A stretch of DNA of 64,000 nt from Mycobacterium malmoense (GCF_019645855.1 NZ_CP080999.1:3844001-3908000), one strand, 5' to 3'. Shown: positions 41,621 through 50,996, counted from the first letter of the stretch. The notes: generated by a model from the sequence alone, not told the origin. Made by a program: numbers and translations.

Positions 41621-43539
41621 CCGCGGCGGTCAACACGCCGACCCGTGCCGCGGCACCGGCCGGGCGGTCCCGCGACTTCTGGGGTTCGGCGGCCCGGTTG
41701 GTGAAACGGCTTGCGCCGCAACGAAGCCTGAGTATCGCGGTGATCACGTTGGGTGTCACGGGCACGGCGATCGGGGTCGTCGTTCCGCGGATCCTTGGCC
41801 ATGCCACCGATCTGCTGTTCAACGGCGTCATCGGGCGAGGACTCCCCGCCGGAATCACCAAGGCACAGGCCGTCGCCGCAGCCCGGAACCGAGGTGACAA
41901 CGCCTTCGCCGACCTGCTGTCGGGGATGAACGTCGTGCCGGGCCGAGGCGTGGACTTCGGTGCGGTGGCACGGACCCTGGTATTGGCGCTGGGATTGTAT
42001 CTGTTTGCCTCGCTGCTCATTTGGGCGCAAGCCCGGCTGCTTAACGTCACCGTGCAGCGCACCATGGTCGCGTTGCGCTCCGACGTGGAGGACAAGATTC
42101 ACCGGCTGCCGTTGTCCTACTTCGATCGGCGGCAACGTGGTGAGCTGTTGAGCCGGGTCACCAACGACATCGACAACGTCCAGTCGTCGCTGTCGATGAC
42201 GATCAGCCAGCTGCTGACGGCGATCCTGACGGTGGTGACGGTGCTGGCGATGATGGTGTCGATCTCGCCGCTGTTGGCGCTGATCACGCTCCTGACGGTG
42301 CCGCTGTCGCTGCTGGCGACGCGGGCGATCGCGCGCCGTTCGCAGCGCCTGTTCGTGGCCCAATGGGCCAGCACCGGACGCCTCAACGCCCACATCGAAG
42401 AGACCTACAGCGGGTTCACGGTGGTCAAGACGTTCGGCCATCAGGCCGTGGCGCGCGAGCAGTTCCGCTGCTTCAACGACGACGTCTACCACGCCAGTTT
42501 CGGGGCCCAGTTTTTCTCCGGTCTGGTGGGGCCGGCGACGACGTTCATCGGCAACCTCGGCTACGTCGCCGTGGCCGTGGTGGGGGGCGTGCAGGTGGCC
42601 ACCGGCCAGATCACCCTCGGCAGCATCCAGGCGTTCATTCAATACGTCCGGCAGTTCAACGCACCGCTGAGCCAGGTGGCCGGGATGTACAACACCCTGC
42701 AATCCGGGGTCGCCAGCGCCGAGCGGGTTTTCGACCTGCTCGACGAACCCGAGGAGTCGCCGGACGCCGAGCCGGTCCCGCCGCCGGCATTGCCGCCGCC
42801 CAACGGCCAAGGCCCACGCATCGGCGGACGCGTCGAGTTCCAGCACGTGAACTTTTCGTACCGGCCGGGCACCCCGGTGATCCAGGACCTATCGCTGGTG
42901 GCCGAACCGGGCAGCACGGTGGCGATCGTCGGCCCGACCGGCGCGGGCAAGACCACGATGGTGAATCTGCTTATGCGGTTCTATGACGTAGATTCCGGCC
43001 GAATCCTGATCGACGGGGTCGATATCACCACGGTGAGCCGGCAGTCGCTGCGCTCGCGAATCGGCATGGTGTTGCAAGACACCTGGCTCTTTGACGCGAC
43101 GATCGCGGAGAACATTGCCTATGGTCGGCCGGGCGCCAGTGACGACGAGGTGGTGGAAGCCGCCAGCGCGGCCTATGTCGACCGGTTTGTGCACACGCTG
43201 CCCGCCGGCTACCAGACGCGGATCAGCGGTGACGGCGCCAACATCAGCGCCGGCGAGAAGCAGCTCATCACCATCGCGCGCGCGTTTCTAGCCCGCCCGC
43301 AGCTGTTGATCCTGGACGAGGCCACCAGTTCGGTCGACACCCGCACCGAGGCCCTGATTCAGCGCGCCATGTGCGAGCTTCGCCGAGATCGAACGAGTTT
43401 CATTATCGCGCATCGTCTTTCGACGATCCGGGACGCCGACCGCATTCTCGTTGTCGACGCCGGCCGGATCGTCGAACAAGGCAACCACGCCGAACTGCTG
43501 GCCCGGCGCGGCGCCTACTATGCGATGACTCAGGCTTGA
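41617..43539 (+). CDS. ABC exporter subunit, fused membrane and ATPase domains (Rv1272c-like)
   Basis: A 640-residue partner of the preceding subunit. After a Pro/Ala-rich start, the membrane domain has SLSIAVITLGVTGTAIGVVVP, a long first periplasmic loop and RGELLSRVTNDIDNVQSSL. The ATPase domain has Walker A GPTGAGKTT, signature ISAGEKQLITIARAFLARP and a canonical Walker B LLILDEATSSVDTR with catalytic Glu. The combination with a degenerate partner is typical of heterodimeric lipid or drug exporters. In M. tuberculosis this pair has been linked to lipid import or export; specificity cannot be read here. Confidence 0.92.
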   Translation: MTAAVNTPTRAAAPAGRSRDFWGSAARLVKRLAPQRSLSIAVITLGVTGTAIGVVVPRILGHATDLLFNGVIGRGLPAGITKAQAVAAARNRGDNAFADLLSGMNVVPGRGVDFGAVARTLVLALGLYLFASLLIWAQARLLNVTVQRTMVALRSDVEDKIHRLPLSYFDRRQRGELLSRVTNDIDNVQSSLSMTISQLLTAILTVVTVLAMMVSISPLLALITLLTVPLSLLATRAIARRSQRLFVAQWASTGRLNAHIEETYSGFTVVKTFGHQAVAREQFRCFNDDVYHASFGAQFFSGLVGPATTFIGNLGYVAVAVVGGVQVATGQITLGSIQAFIQYVRQFNAPLSQVAGMYNTLQSGVASAERVFDLLDEPEESPDAEPVPPPALPPPNGQGPRIGGRVEFQHVNFSYRPGTPVIQDLSLVAEPGSTVAIVGPTGAGKTTMVNLLMRFYDVDSGRILIDGVDITTVSRQSLRSRIGMVLQDTWLFDATIAENIAYGRPGASDDEVVEAASAAYVDRFVHTLPAGYQTRISGDGANISAGEKQLITIARAFLARPQLLILDEATSSVDTRTEALIQRAMCELRRDRTSFIIAHRLSTIRDADRILVVDAGRIVEQGNHAELLARRGAYYAMTQA

Positions 43540-43687
43540 GTTGGGGCGGCCTGGTCGCCGACGGTTTGGTCTGCAGTCCCCTCCTGGATAGCCGAAAGCC
43601 TTGGGATGGAACCGATTCCACACCGGCGTCGGGGTCTGGTCGACTGGATGGCCGCGCCTCCTGCCGAGAAGCACGTCAACATAAGCG

Positions 43688-43720
43688 GATTGGCCCCCTC
43701 CTTGCCGAAGGGGGCCAATC
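43688..43720 (-). terminator. Intrinsic terminator of porin copy 1
   Basis: GATTGGCCCCC (43688-43698) pairs perfectly with GGGGGCCAATC (43710-43720), loop 11 bases. Read on the minus strand it follows the porin stop. The same hairpin recurs after copy 2 at 46472-46504. Confidence 0.7.
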
Positions 43721-43764
43721 GCCGTTGGTAGGTCACCGGCTCGCATCGGCAACCACCGCCGGAT

Positions 43765-44958
43765 TCAGAGCAATTTGAGGAGGTTGATGAGCAGCGTTCC
43801 TAGTTGTCCTGCAACCCCTCCGAGAGCTGTGGCGAAGCCACTCAATGCTTCTGGGAGGTTCGACACGATCGAGGGGATGCTTTGCAGCAGTGATGTCAAC
43901 TGGCCAGGGACGCCTGCGAGGTAGTTACCGAAGGGGGGCCAGCCTTGGGTTAGCGTGGTCCAGAAGGTCTGTGCTGCAACCTGAAGGGAACCACCGCTCA
44001 TGATGTTCTGGGCGTTCGGGGCGACGATATCTGCCGCGATCTGTTGGGGGATCTGCGAGGTCAGATACTTGCCGATGCTGATGTGGTTGCTGATCAGACC
44101 GCCGGAATACCCCAGGGCCGTTTTGTTGCCGTTGAGAAATACGTTGGCTACTAACCCGGGCATGTTAAGGATATTGGTCGCAAGCCCGGACGGATCTCCG
44201 GTCGCCCAGGAGTTGGCGATGGCTTGAATGCCGGCGCCGATCGCGTTGGAGGTATTGCCGGGAACTGCGAGGCCGCCTTGGGCAACGAAGTCCGCGACAC
44301 CGGTGACCGCGAGGTAGTTAGCAATATTGGTGGCGTTTTGCAGCATGAAGCTAGGGAGTCTCAGGATCGGTTCGAGCGGCTCACCTATTTCTGTGAGTGG
44401 GAAGTCATAAAACGCGTCGAACAGGGACGAGTTCAGCACCGCGAAGTTCCCCGACAGGTAACCAGACCAAGCCCTTTGAAGTAACGATATGAAGTCGCCC
44501 CCTAAGAAGTAATTGGAAGCGGCGTTCGCGGCCAGATGGTAGTCATGCACGTACAAGTACCCGTACTGCAGGAAGTTCGCCGCTACCTGTTGCAAAAGGG
44601 GGAAGGGGTGCGCTTCAAACAGCTGATATAGCGATTGGATATTGCTGTTGGCTGTCGTTAGAGCGTTAATCCACGTTCGGGCAGGAAGCCACGACCCGAA
44701 CTCGTCGACGACGCTCGCGGGCACCGCGCCCGCGGCTGCCCCGTGGGAGATCGACACGAGTTCGTTCTCCACCCCGGAGAACAGATCCATCATGCCGCTG
44801 GTGGCGTCGGTGAGCTGAATCTCCGACAGGCTCACTTGGGAGAGCTGTTGGCCCAGGTAAAAATTGGGTAGGTGCTGGGTGATGGGGGCTACGGTGATGA
44901 TGCTGGCGGCGGCCAAAGTGGCCGCAGCGGTGATGTGGGGGCGGGCTGCGAGATCCAC
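43765..44958 (-). CDS. GjpA-like outer-membrane porin family protein, copy 1
   Basis: 397 residues from the GTG at 44958. The ATG at 44964 directly abuts AAAGGAG, leaving no spacing, whereas the GTG two codons later has six bases and gives the family-like start MDLAARPHITA. A hydrophobic export segment (AATLAAASIITVAPI) follows. The body has the landmarks LLQQVAANFLQYGYLYVHDY, NMPGLVANVFLNG, DIVAPNAQNIMSGGSL and a hydrophobic C-terminus LLINLLKLL. It is paralogous to 46548-47723 and related to 14290-15588. Probably forms or stabilises envelope pores. Confidence 0.62.
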   Translation of the reverse strand: MDLAARPHITAAATLAAASIITVAPITQHLPNFYLGQQLSQVSLSEIQLTDATSGMMDLFSGVENELVSISHGAAAGAVPASVVDEFGSWLPARTWINALTTANSNIQSLYQLFEAHPFPLLQQVAANFLQYGYLYVHDYHLAANAASNYFLGGDFISLLQRAWSGYLSGNFAVLNSSLFDAFYDFPLTEIGEPLEPILRLPSFMLQNATNIANYLAVTGVADFVAQGGLAVPGNTSNAIGAGIQAIANSWATGDPSGLATNILNMPGLVANVFLNGNKTALGYSGGLISNHISIGKYLTSQIPQQIAADIVAPNAQNIMSGGSLQVAAQTFWTTLTQGWPPFGNYLAGVPGQLTSLLQSIPSIVSNLPEALSGFATALGGVAGQLGTLLINLLKLL

Positions 44959-45116
44959 GACCATCTCCTTTGATCGGCGAGTCGAATGATGATGGTCAGA
45001 ACGTAGCTGAGAAGAACCTGAGTCTCGGGCCGATTGGGGTCAGATTGACGAATTTGGGAATATGAGCAAAGCGCTCCGCAAACTTTATACAGTAGAGTAA
45101 TGAATGCTTGTGTGCT

Positions 45117-45173
45117 GTTTTTATAGCCCAGAGTTACCCCCCCCCCCGAATTTTAGTTCAATGCGCAACTACC
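45117..45173 (-). promoter_or_regulatory. Conserved promoter block with 11-base homopolymer, copy 1
   Basis: This 57-base block is 53/57 identical to 47882-47938. On the minus strand it reads TTGAACTAAAATTC, eleven G (plus-strand C tract 45137-45147), TAACTC, then GCTATAAAAAC, ending about 160 bases before the porin start. A homopolymer between two promoter-like elements is a potential slip-strand switch. Promoter roles are inferred. Confidence 0.5.
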
Positions 45174-45607
45174 AGCGGACAACTACTAACATGCGTTTGC
45201 CACAACTATGGCGAATGTCCCTATTCAGCACGACGCCGTCCCTGTGTGGGCACCAACTGCATGTTCGGCGTCAGTTCGGAAAGCGCGATCGCCCCTTCCA
45301 GGGCCCGTTGTCGTCGTGGTGGTCCAAATCGATGGCCCGGTCAGCCGGGGGTGCCCGCAACCGCCATGATCGTCAGTTCCAAAAACGAGTTTGGGCCGCG
45401 AGATGCTTAAAAGTACCAGCCGGACAACGCTTTCCGATGAAAGTCGACAACCTGCAGGGATGAGTTGTTGCCGGCGGTTCCAGGGCGTCGCGCTACGTCA
45501 TGGGCGTTGTCGCGCCGGCGTCCAGCCGCTGTGCCCGGGCCAATTGGCTAGCCAGAAGATAAAACTGACACCGTCGCCGGTGCGACCCTATGAGATAGCA
45601 TAACGAC
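45174..45607. other. Gene-poor stretch before the HTH gene
   Basis: About 430 bases. Short overlapping plus-strand frames (around 45104-45603) have no recognisable domain. They begin beside the conserved promoter block and end just before the HTH gene. Confidence 0.4.
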
Positions 45608-45952
45608 GTGGCGGTCATCGGTCCTCGTACGCAGCGCAGCATCGATGCGTGGGCGGGGAGCGTCCTGCGGGTAGTGCGCGCGAAGACGGGTTTGACGCAG
45701 CGTCAGTTGGCGGCCAAGGCTAGTGTGCCATACAGCACTATCGCCAAGATTGAGTCGGGGGCGCGCCAGCCGACCCACCCTACGATGGCGAAAATCCTTG
45801 CAGCCGTGGACCTGTCGCTGTCCACACGGATAGTGCCATACGACGATCACGACGACGTGTTGTGGGAGCAGGAGCAGCGGCGCAGTCCGTCGGAGCGGGA
45901 GCAGATACAGGCCGAGCAGGCGCGCCTGGCCCGTGAGACAACGCGTGCCTGA
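45608..45952 (+). CDS. XRE-family HTH protein (antitoxin-like)
   Basis: A 114-residue protein. Cro/C1-type HTH: VLRVVRAKTGLTQRQLAAKASVPYSTIAKIESGARQPTHPTM (about 18-60), followed by an acidic, charged C-terminal helix (DHDDVLWEQEQRRSPSEREQIQ). It overlaps the start of the nucleotidyltransferase gene by 20 bases, the layout of HTH/NTase toxin-antitoxin modules. It probably binds its own promoter. Confidence 0.82.
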   Translation: MAVIGPRTQRSIDAWAGSVLRVVRAKTGLTQRQLAAKASVPYSTIAKIESGARQPTHPTMAKILAAVDLSLSTRIVPYDDHDDVLWEQEQRRSPSEREQIQAEQARLARETTRA

Positions 45953-46451
45953 ATTCGATCCCGCGGCCATTCTGGAAGTGCTCGCTTGCCACGAGGTCGA
46001 CTACGTGTTGATCGGCGGCTATGCCGCCCTGCTGCGGGGGTCGGGAATGGCCACGATCGACATCGACATCGTGCCGGCGCGACCGGGGCCCAACTTGGCG
46101 AATCTGGCTGCCGCGCTTACCGATCTCGGAGCCAAGATCCGCGCCGCCGGGACCGAGGCACTACCGTTCAGCGCCTCGGCGGAGTCGTTGCAGGGTATGA
46201 GCGTGCTGAACTTGACGACTCGTTTCGGGGATCTCGACCTAACGTTTGCCCCTTCTGGATTTGTCGACGGCTTCGATGCGTTGCGGGTTGGCGCGACGGC
46301 GATGACGAACGAGAAAAAAGCGGTGGCCGGTGATCCGCAACCGGCGACGGCCATCTTCGTCGGCAGCCACACACCATCGGCGTTAGGGATAAACCTGGTC
46401 AAGTGTCTTCCAGCTGGCATTCGCCGATATCAATCCGAACCGCTCGGCTGA
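45933..46451 (+). CDS. Nucleotidyltransferase (AbiEii/MNT-like toxin), C-terminus altered
   Basis: 172 residues from the GTG at 45933 (a GTG at 45945 is an alternative). The fold is clear at DYVLIGGYAALLRGSGMATIDIDIVPA, with GG and DxD-type metal-binding residues, then FGDLDLTF. After about residue 130 (TNEKKAVAGDPQPA) the family's usual C-terminal helix is replaced by unrelated sequence, and the stop lies about 20 bases before the duplicated terminator block. It may therefore be truncated. It pairs with the HTH gene as a likely toxin-antitoxin or defence module. Confidence 0.7.
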   Translation: MRQRVPEFDPAAILEVLACHEVDYVLIGGYAALLRGSGMATIDIDIVPARPGPNLANLAAALTDLGAKIRAAGTEALPFSASAESLQGMSVLNLTTRFGDLDLTFAPSGFVDGFDALRVGATAMTNEKKAVAGDPQPATAIFVGSHTPSALGINLVKCLPAGIRRYQSEPLG

Positions 46452-46471
46452 AAAGCATGTCAACAAAAGCG

Positions 46472-46504
46472 GATTGGCCCCCTTCGGCAAGAAGGGGGCC
46501 AATC
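46472..46504 (-). terminator. Intrinsic terminator of porin copy 2
   Basis: GATTGGCCCCCTTC (46472-46485) pairs perfectly with GAAGGGGGCCAATC (46491-46504), loop 5 bases. On the minus strand it is followed by CGCTTTTGTTG. It is a near copy of the hairpin at 43688-43720. Confidence 0.75.
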
Positions 46505-46547
46505 GCCGTTGGCGGTCACCGGCTCGCATCGGCGACCTCCACTGGAC

Positions 46548-47723
46548 TCAAAGCAACTTGAGGAGGGCAGCGATCCACGACCCGATCTGGGTTGCGACCG
46601 TTCCGGCAAGGTTGCCCAATATCGACGGGAGATTCGACACGACCGAGGGGACGCTCTGCAGCAGCGAAGTCAATCCATTACTAATGCTGCCGATGACAGG
46701 ACTCAGGGACGGCCAGCCGTTGAGGAACGTGTTCACCAATTGCTGGAACGCAGCCGAGAGACTGCCGCCGCTCATGATATTGGTCGCGTTGGGAGCAACG
46801 ATTGAATTAGCAAGTTGTTGAGGGATCTGTATAGACAGAGTGTTAAGCACACCAAAGTTCTGGGTGAGCAGACCATATGAAGGGTACTTAGCGATAGTCC
46901 CATTGAGGAACTGATAGGCCACAGCGCCCGGGATATTGAGCAAGTTGGTCGCAGCACCCAAATAATTCCCGGAATCCCACGAAGTAACAACCGCCTGAGC
47001 GCCCTTGGAGAACGCTTCCTCAAGGTAGGTGGGAAATCCGAGAGCCAGGCTACCGAGTTCCGTTACGCCCCCGGTGAGAAGAGAATCCGTAGCATTCGCG
47101 AGATTCTGGGTGATGTCCACAGGGATCTTTAGAATTGCTTCGAGCGGATACAGGATATTAGTAAATGTGTTCGAGTACAGAGCTGTCCACAGGTCGTTCA
47201 GCCCGGTCTGAACGTTGCCCGATATGAGATCAGTGAACGCTGTGTGGAGAAGCGGCCCAAGATCGCTTGCTTTTGCTCCGAAGATGTAATTAATGCTGTC
47301 TTGCGCAGCGGTTTGGTACGCCCCGACATAGATGTTCCCGTACTCGACCAGGTTGGCCGCAAACTGCTGCAGGAGCGCAGCGGGAGGATTCCAGCCATTG
47401 TAAAGTTTCTGCAAGTTGGTGCCCGCCGTCGCGAAAGTGTCAACCCACGTCTGGACGGGGAGAGGCAGTCCGGTCGGGGGTGCGGGCAGAGCGGCCGCGG
47501 CTGCTCCGTTTGCGAGCGAGGCAAGCTGGCTCTGCACACCGCCGAACAGGTCGACCGTGCTGGTGGCGGCGTCGGTGAGACTGATGTCGGACACGCTCAC
47601 CTCGGGGAGGTGTCGGGTCAGGTGAAAATCGGGTAGGTGCTGGGCGATGGGCCCAGCGGCGATGACAGCGGCGCTGGCCAGGGCAACTCCTGCGGTGATG
47701 TGGGGGCGGGCTGCGAGATCCAC
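46548..47723 (-). CDS. GjpA-like outer-membrane porin family protein, copy 2
   Basis: 391 residues from the GTG at 47723, by the same start argument as copy 1 (AAAGGAG abuts the ATG at 47729). It begins MDLAARPHITAGVALASAAV, shares VSVSDISLTDAATSTVDLFGG with copy 1, and carries LLQQFAANLVEYGNIYVGAY, NIPGAVAYQFLNG, SIVAPNATNIMSGGSL and the C-terminal IAALLKLL. The overall divergence shows an old duplication, while the flanks are better conserved than the coding part. Confidence 0.62.
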   Translation of the reverse strand: MDLAARPHITAGVALASAAVIAAGPIAQHLPDFHLTRHLPEVSVSDISLTDAATSTVDLFGGVQSQLASLANGAAAAALPAPPTGLPLPVQTWVDTFATAGTNLQKLYNGWNPPAALLQQFAANLVEYGNIYVGAYQTAAQDSINYIFGAKASDLGPLLHTAFTDLISGNVQTGLNDLWTALYSNTFTNILYPLEAILKIPVDITQNLANATDSLLTGGVTELGSLALGFPTYLEEAFSKGAQAVVTSWDSGNYLGAATNLLNIPGAVAYQFLNGTIAKYPSYGLLTQNFGVLNTLSIQIPQQLANSIVAPNATNIMSGGSLSAAFQQLVNTFLNGWPSLSPVIGSISNGLTSLLQSVPSVVSNLPSILGNLAGTVATQIGSWIAALLKLL

Positions 47724-47881
47724 GACCATCTCCTTTGATCGGCGAGTCGAATTCGGATGGTCAGAAGGTAGCTGAGCCAAGGTTCGGTTACGGGCGGCTT
47801 TGGGCCTAACGGTTCAACTCTGTAACATGAAGATAATTTGTCGCAAACTTAGCCAATTCAAGTAATCTGTGCTTGCACATA

Positions 47882-47938
47882 GTTTTTATAGCTTGGAGTT
47901 ACCCCCCCCCCCGAATTTTAGTTCAACGCGCAACTACC
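47882..47938 (-). promoter_or_regulatory. Conserved promoter block with 11-base homopolymer, copy 2
   Basis: Second copy of the 57-base block at 45117-45173, with the C tract at 47902-47912 (also eleven). It has the same TTGAAC and TATAAAAA elements on the minus strand, about 160 bases upstream of porin copy 2. Confidence 0.5.
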
Positions 47939-48279
47939 GATGAGCCATTGCCGACACATATTTGCTCAACCACACCGCACCGAGCAGCAAACCTCCGACG
48001 CCGGCCGCCACCGGGTTGCCGACAATCGACGCTTATCGCTGCACACTGACCAATCGCGGCTCGGCCCGAAGCGGTCACCGGCCGGGCAGGAACCGCACAC
48101 CATCCTCGGCCAAATCGCTTGCGGCACATACAAGGGCAACGAGCCACAGGTGAGACCAATCAGCACACCATGATGGTCGCGCTCGCCGGCGGCACGCCAC
48201 AGGGGCCGAACCTGGACCAGCTGTACAAGTTCACTCGTGAGGCAGCGAGCCAGTATTCGGCGCGGATACGCTGGCCCGT
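47939..48279. other. Intergenic stretch upstream of the methyltransferase
   Basis: About 340 bases with no supported gene. It contains the third copy of the dispersed motif (TCGCTTGCGGCACA, 48115-48128). Confidence 0.4.
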
Positions 48280-48930
48280 GTGAGCGCGAGTCGGCTGGGC
48301 TGGGACCACAACGCCTACTACCAGCGAGTGCTTCTGAATCACCTACCCCAGCGATGCGGACGTGTCCTCGACGTCGGTTGCGGCGCAGGAGCTTTCGCCG
48401 CCAGACTGGCCGACCACGTCGAGCACGTTGACGCGGTCGACAGGTCGGCGGCGATGATCGAGGCGGCCCGGCAGCGCGCACCGGCCAACGTCACGTGCAT
48501 TCTCGCCGACGTGATGGAGCTGTCCCTGCCGGCCACGCACTACGACGCGATCGTGTCGATCACCGCGTTGCATCACATGCCGCTCGACGACGCGCTGCGG
48601 CATCTGGCGCCGGCACTGCGCCCGGGCGGTGTCCTCGCCGCGGTGGTCTTGCCCCGGTCCGACTTGCCCCGCGAGATACCGATCGAAATCGTTGCCGCAG
48701 TGGCCAATCGCGTGTTCGGTGCCCTATTCGCAGCACTCAGGACGACCGGCTCCAGCGGTTGGTATCGGCTGGAGCCGACGAATCAGGCGATGCCGAAGGT
48801 GCTCGCCCCGCTGACGACCCGTCAAGCCCGTGAAGTCGCGGCGGCGGTGCTGCCTCGCGCCCGCGTGCGCCGGCTCCTGTTCTGGCGTTACCTCCTGCTG
48901 TGGCGACGGCCCGTCGAGGCGCCCGCCTAG
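48280..48930 (+). CDS. Class I SAM-dependent methyltransferase
   Basis: 216 residues from a GTG. Motif I VLDVGCGAGAFAARLA binds SAM, with the acidic residue of motif II in HVDAVDRSAAMIEAA, ILADVMELSLPATHYDAIVSI as the D/Y motif and LAPALRPGGVLAAV as the post-motif. The C-terminal tail is basic (RARVRRLLFWRYLLLWRRP). The acceptor is unknown. Similar proteins are common in mycobacteria as small-molecule or lipid methyltransferases. Confidence 0.85.
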   Translation: MSASRLGWDHNAYYQRVLLNHLPQRCGRVLDVGCGAGAFAARLADHVEHVDAVDRSAAMIEAARQRAPANVTCILADVMELSLPATHYDAIVSITALHHMPLDDALRHLAPALRPGGVLAAVVLPRSDLPREIPIEIVAAVANRVFGALFAALRTTGSSGWYRLEPTNQAMPKVLAPLTTRQAREVAAAVLPRARVRRLLFWRYLLLWRRPVEAPA

Positions 48931-49107
48931 CTTCCGACGGGAGCGTGATCACCGGCGGCACCCAGCGACGAATGTCGCGGTTATCCTGCGGCGAATCGGC
49001 CGGGGGCCTACCGTCATGGTTGCTGGCCGTGCCGATTGTGGTCGGGCTCCGGGCTGGAGTTTTGTTGGTATGGTCGGCGGGTCCGGGGTGGGTTTGGAGG
49101 GTCAGGG

Positions 49108-50943
49108 ATGAGTGACGCGCAGGCCTCACGGGCGGGTTCGATGTTCGGGCCCTATCACCTAAAGCGGCTGCTGGGACGCGGTGGAATGGGCGAGGTGTAC
49201 GAGGCCGAGCACACCGTCAAGGAGTGGACGGTGGCGGTCAAGCTGATGTCGGACACATTCAGCAGGGACCCGGTGTTTCGGGAGCGGATGAAGCGCGAAG
49301 CCCGTACGGCCGGCCGTTTGCAGGAACCCCATGTGGTGCCCATCCACGAGTACGGCGAGATCGACGGGCAAATGTACATGGAGATGCGCCTCATTGAGGG
49401 CACCGACCTGGACACCCTGCTCAAGCGCTACGGCCCGCTGACCCCGCCGCGCGCGGTGGCCATCATCACCCAGATCGCCTCGGCCCTCGACGCCGCCCAT
49501 GCCGCCGGGGTGATGCACCGCGACGTCAAGCCGCCCAACATCCTGGTCACCCGCGACGACTTTGCCTACCTGGTCGACTTCGGCATCGCCAGTGCCACCA
49601 CCGACGAAAAACTGACCCAACTGGGCACCGCGGTGGGTACCTGGAAATACATGGCGCCCGAACGGTTTTCCGACGACGAGGTCACCTACCGCGCCGACAT
49701 CTACGCCCTGGCCTGCGTTCTGCACGAGGCGTTGACCGGGGCCCCGCCCTATCGCGCCGAAAGCGCCGGCACACTCGTCACCGCGCACCTGATGGAGCCC
49801 ATCCCCAAGCCCAGCGCGCTGCGTTCGGGCGTTCCCAAGGCCTTCGACGCGGTCATCGCGCGCGGCATGGCCAAAAAGCCCGAAGACCGCTACGCCAGCG
49901 CCGGCGACCTCGCCCTGGCCGCGCGCGAAGCGCTCACCGACCCGGACCAAGACCACGCCGAAAACATCTTGCGCCGCAGCCAAGAAGCCACCCTGCCCGC
50001 CACCAGCGAGCCCGCAGCCGCTCCCGGGCCCACCCTGGCGGCCACTCCCCCACCGCCGGCGCCCTACCCCGCCGCCGCGGACCCCATGCCGCAAGCCGCC
50101 CGCCCGTGGGCTCCCGACAGTGGCCCCATGCCCGCCAGCCAACCGACCCCGCAGTACTACCCGACCGGCAGCGGCAACTGGGGAGGCCCACCGCCACAAC
50201 AACTTTCCGGCCCCACACCGTGGAACCAGGGCCACCAGCCGCCGCCAAAAGCCAAGCGCAACCCGTGGCCCGTCATCGCCGCCGTCGCCGTTGTGCTCGT
50301 CGTCATCGTCAGCGGCGTGGGCATCTGGCTTGTCACCCGACCCTCACCACCGCCACCGCCGCCCGACCCGGTGCCGGCCGATCGTCTCGACGCCCTTCTG
50401 CTGAACACGTCGGACATCAACGCCGTCATGGGTTCCTCGACCATGGAACCCGGCAAGCCCATCACGTCGATGGACACCTCCCCGGTGACGCTGTCATTGC
50501 CCGACTGCCAGGGAACGCTGTACACCAGCCAGGATCCGGTCTACGCGGGCACCGGCTACACCGGGGTGAGCGGACTGGTGTCGTCGGAGCCGGGCGACAA
50601 CTACGACCATTGGGTCAACCAGGCCGTGGTGGCGTTTCCCTCCGCCAACAAAGCCAAGGCATTTCTGGACGCGTCGGCGAGCAAGTGGAACGACTGCGCC
50701 GGCAAGACGGTGACCGTCACGAACAAGAGCAAGACGTATCGGTGGACTTTCGCTCAGGTCAACGGCAGTCCGCCGAAGATCGCGGTGATGGACATCCAGG
50801 AAGGGGCCGACGGCTGGGAGTGCCAGCGCGCGATGGGTGTGGCGAACAATGTGGTCGTCGACGTCAACGCGTGCGGATACCACATCAGCAACCAAGGCGA
50901 ACAGATCTCCGACAAGATCGTCGCCAAGATCAACAACGAATAG
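49108..50943 (+). CDS. pknH: Serine/threonine protein kinase PknH
   Basis: 611 residues from the ATG at 49108 (GGAGGG upstream). Kinase domain 1-280: glycine loop GRGGMGEV, Lys45, HRDVKPPN, DFGIAS and activation loop TQLGTAVGTWKYMAPE with the two threonines autophosphorylated in PknH. A Pro-rich juxtamembrane linker follows, then one transmembrane helix (VIAAVAVVLVVIVSGVGIWLV, about 385-405). The extracellular PknH sensor domain has four cysteines (PDCQG, NDCAG, WECQR, NACGY), presumably two disulfides. It is a receptor kinase of envelope and stress signalling. embR, its partner gene in M. tuberculosis, is not adjacent here. Confidence 0.93.
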   Translation: MSDAQASRAGSMFGPYHLKRLLGRGGMGEVYEAEHTVKEWTVAVKLMSDTFSRDPVFRERMKREARTAGRLQEPHVVPIHEYGEIDGQMYMEMRLIEGTDLDTLLKRYGPLTPPRAVAIITQIASALDAAHAAGVMHRDVKPPNILVTRDDFAYLVDFGIASATTDEKLTQLGTAVGTWKYMAPERFSDDEVTYRADIYALACVLHEALTGAPPYRAESAGTLVTAHLMEPIPKPSALRSGVPKAFDAVIARGMAKKPEDRYASAGDLALAAREALTDPDQDHAENILRRSQEATLPATSEPAAAPGPTLAATPPPPAPYPAAADPMPQAARPWAPDSGPMPASQPTPQYYPTGSGNWGGPPPQQLSGPTPWNQGHQPPPKAKRNPWPVIAAVAVVLVVIVSGVGIWLVTRPSPPPPPPDPVPADRLDALLLNTSDINAVMGSSTMEPGKPITSMDTSPVTLSLPDCQGTLYTSQDPVYAGTGYTGVSGLVSSEPGDNYDHWVNQAVVAFPSANKAKAFLDASASKWNDCAGKTVTVTNKSKTYRWTFAQVNGSPPKIAVMDIQEGADGWECQRAMGVANNVVVDVNACGYHISNQGEQISDKIVAKINNE

Positions 50944-50996
50944 CCAGATATCCGGCGGACCGCACACCAATGCCCAAGGGGCACTGTGGCATTGGC

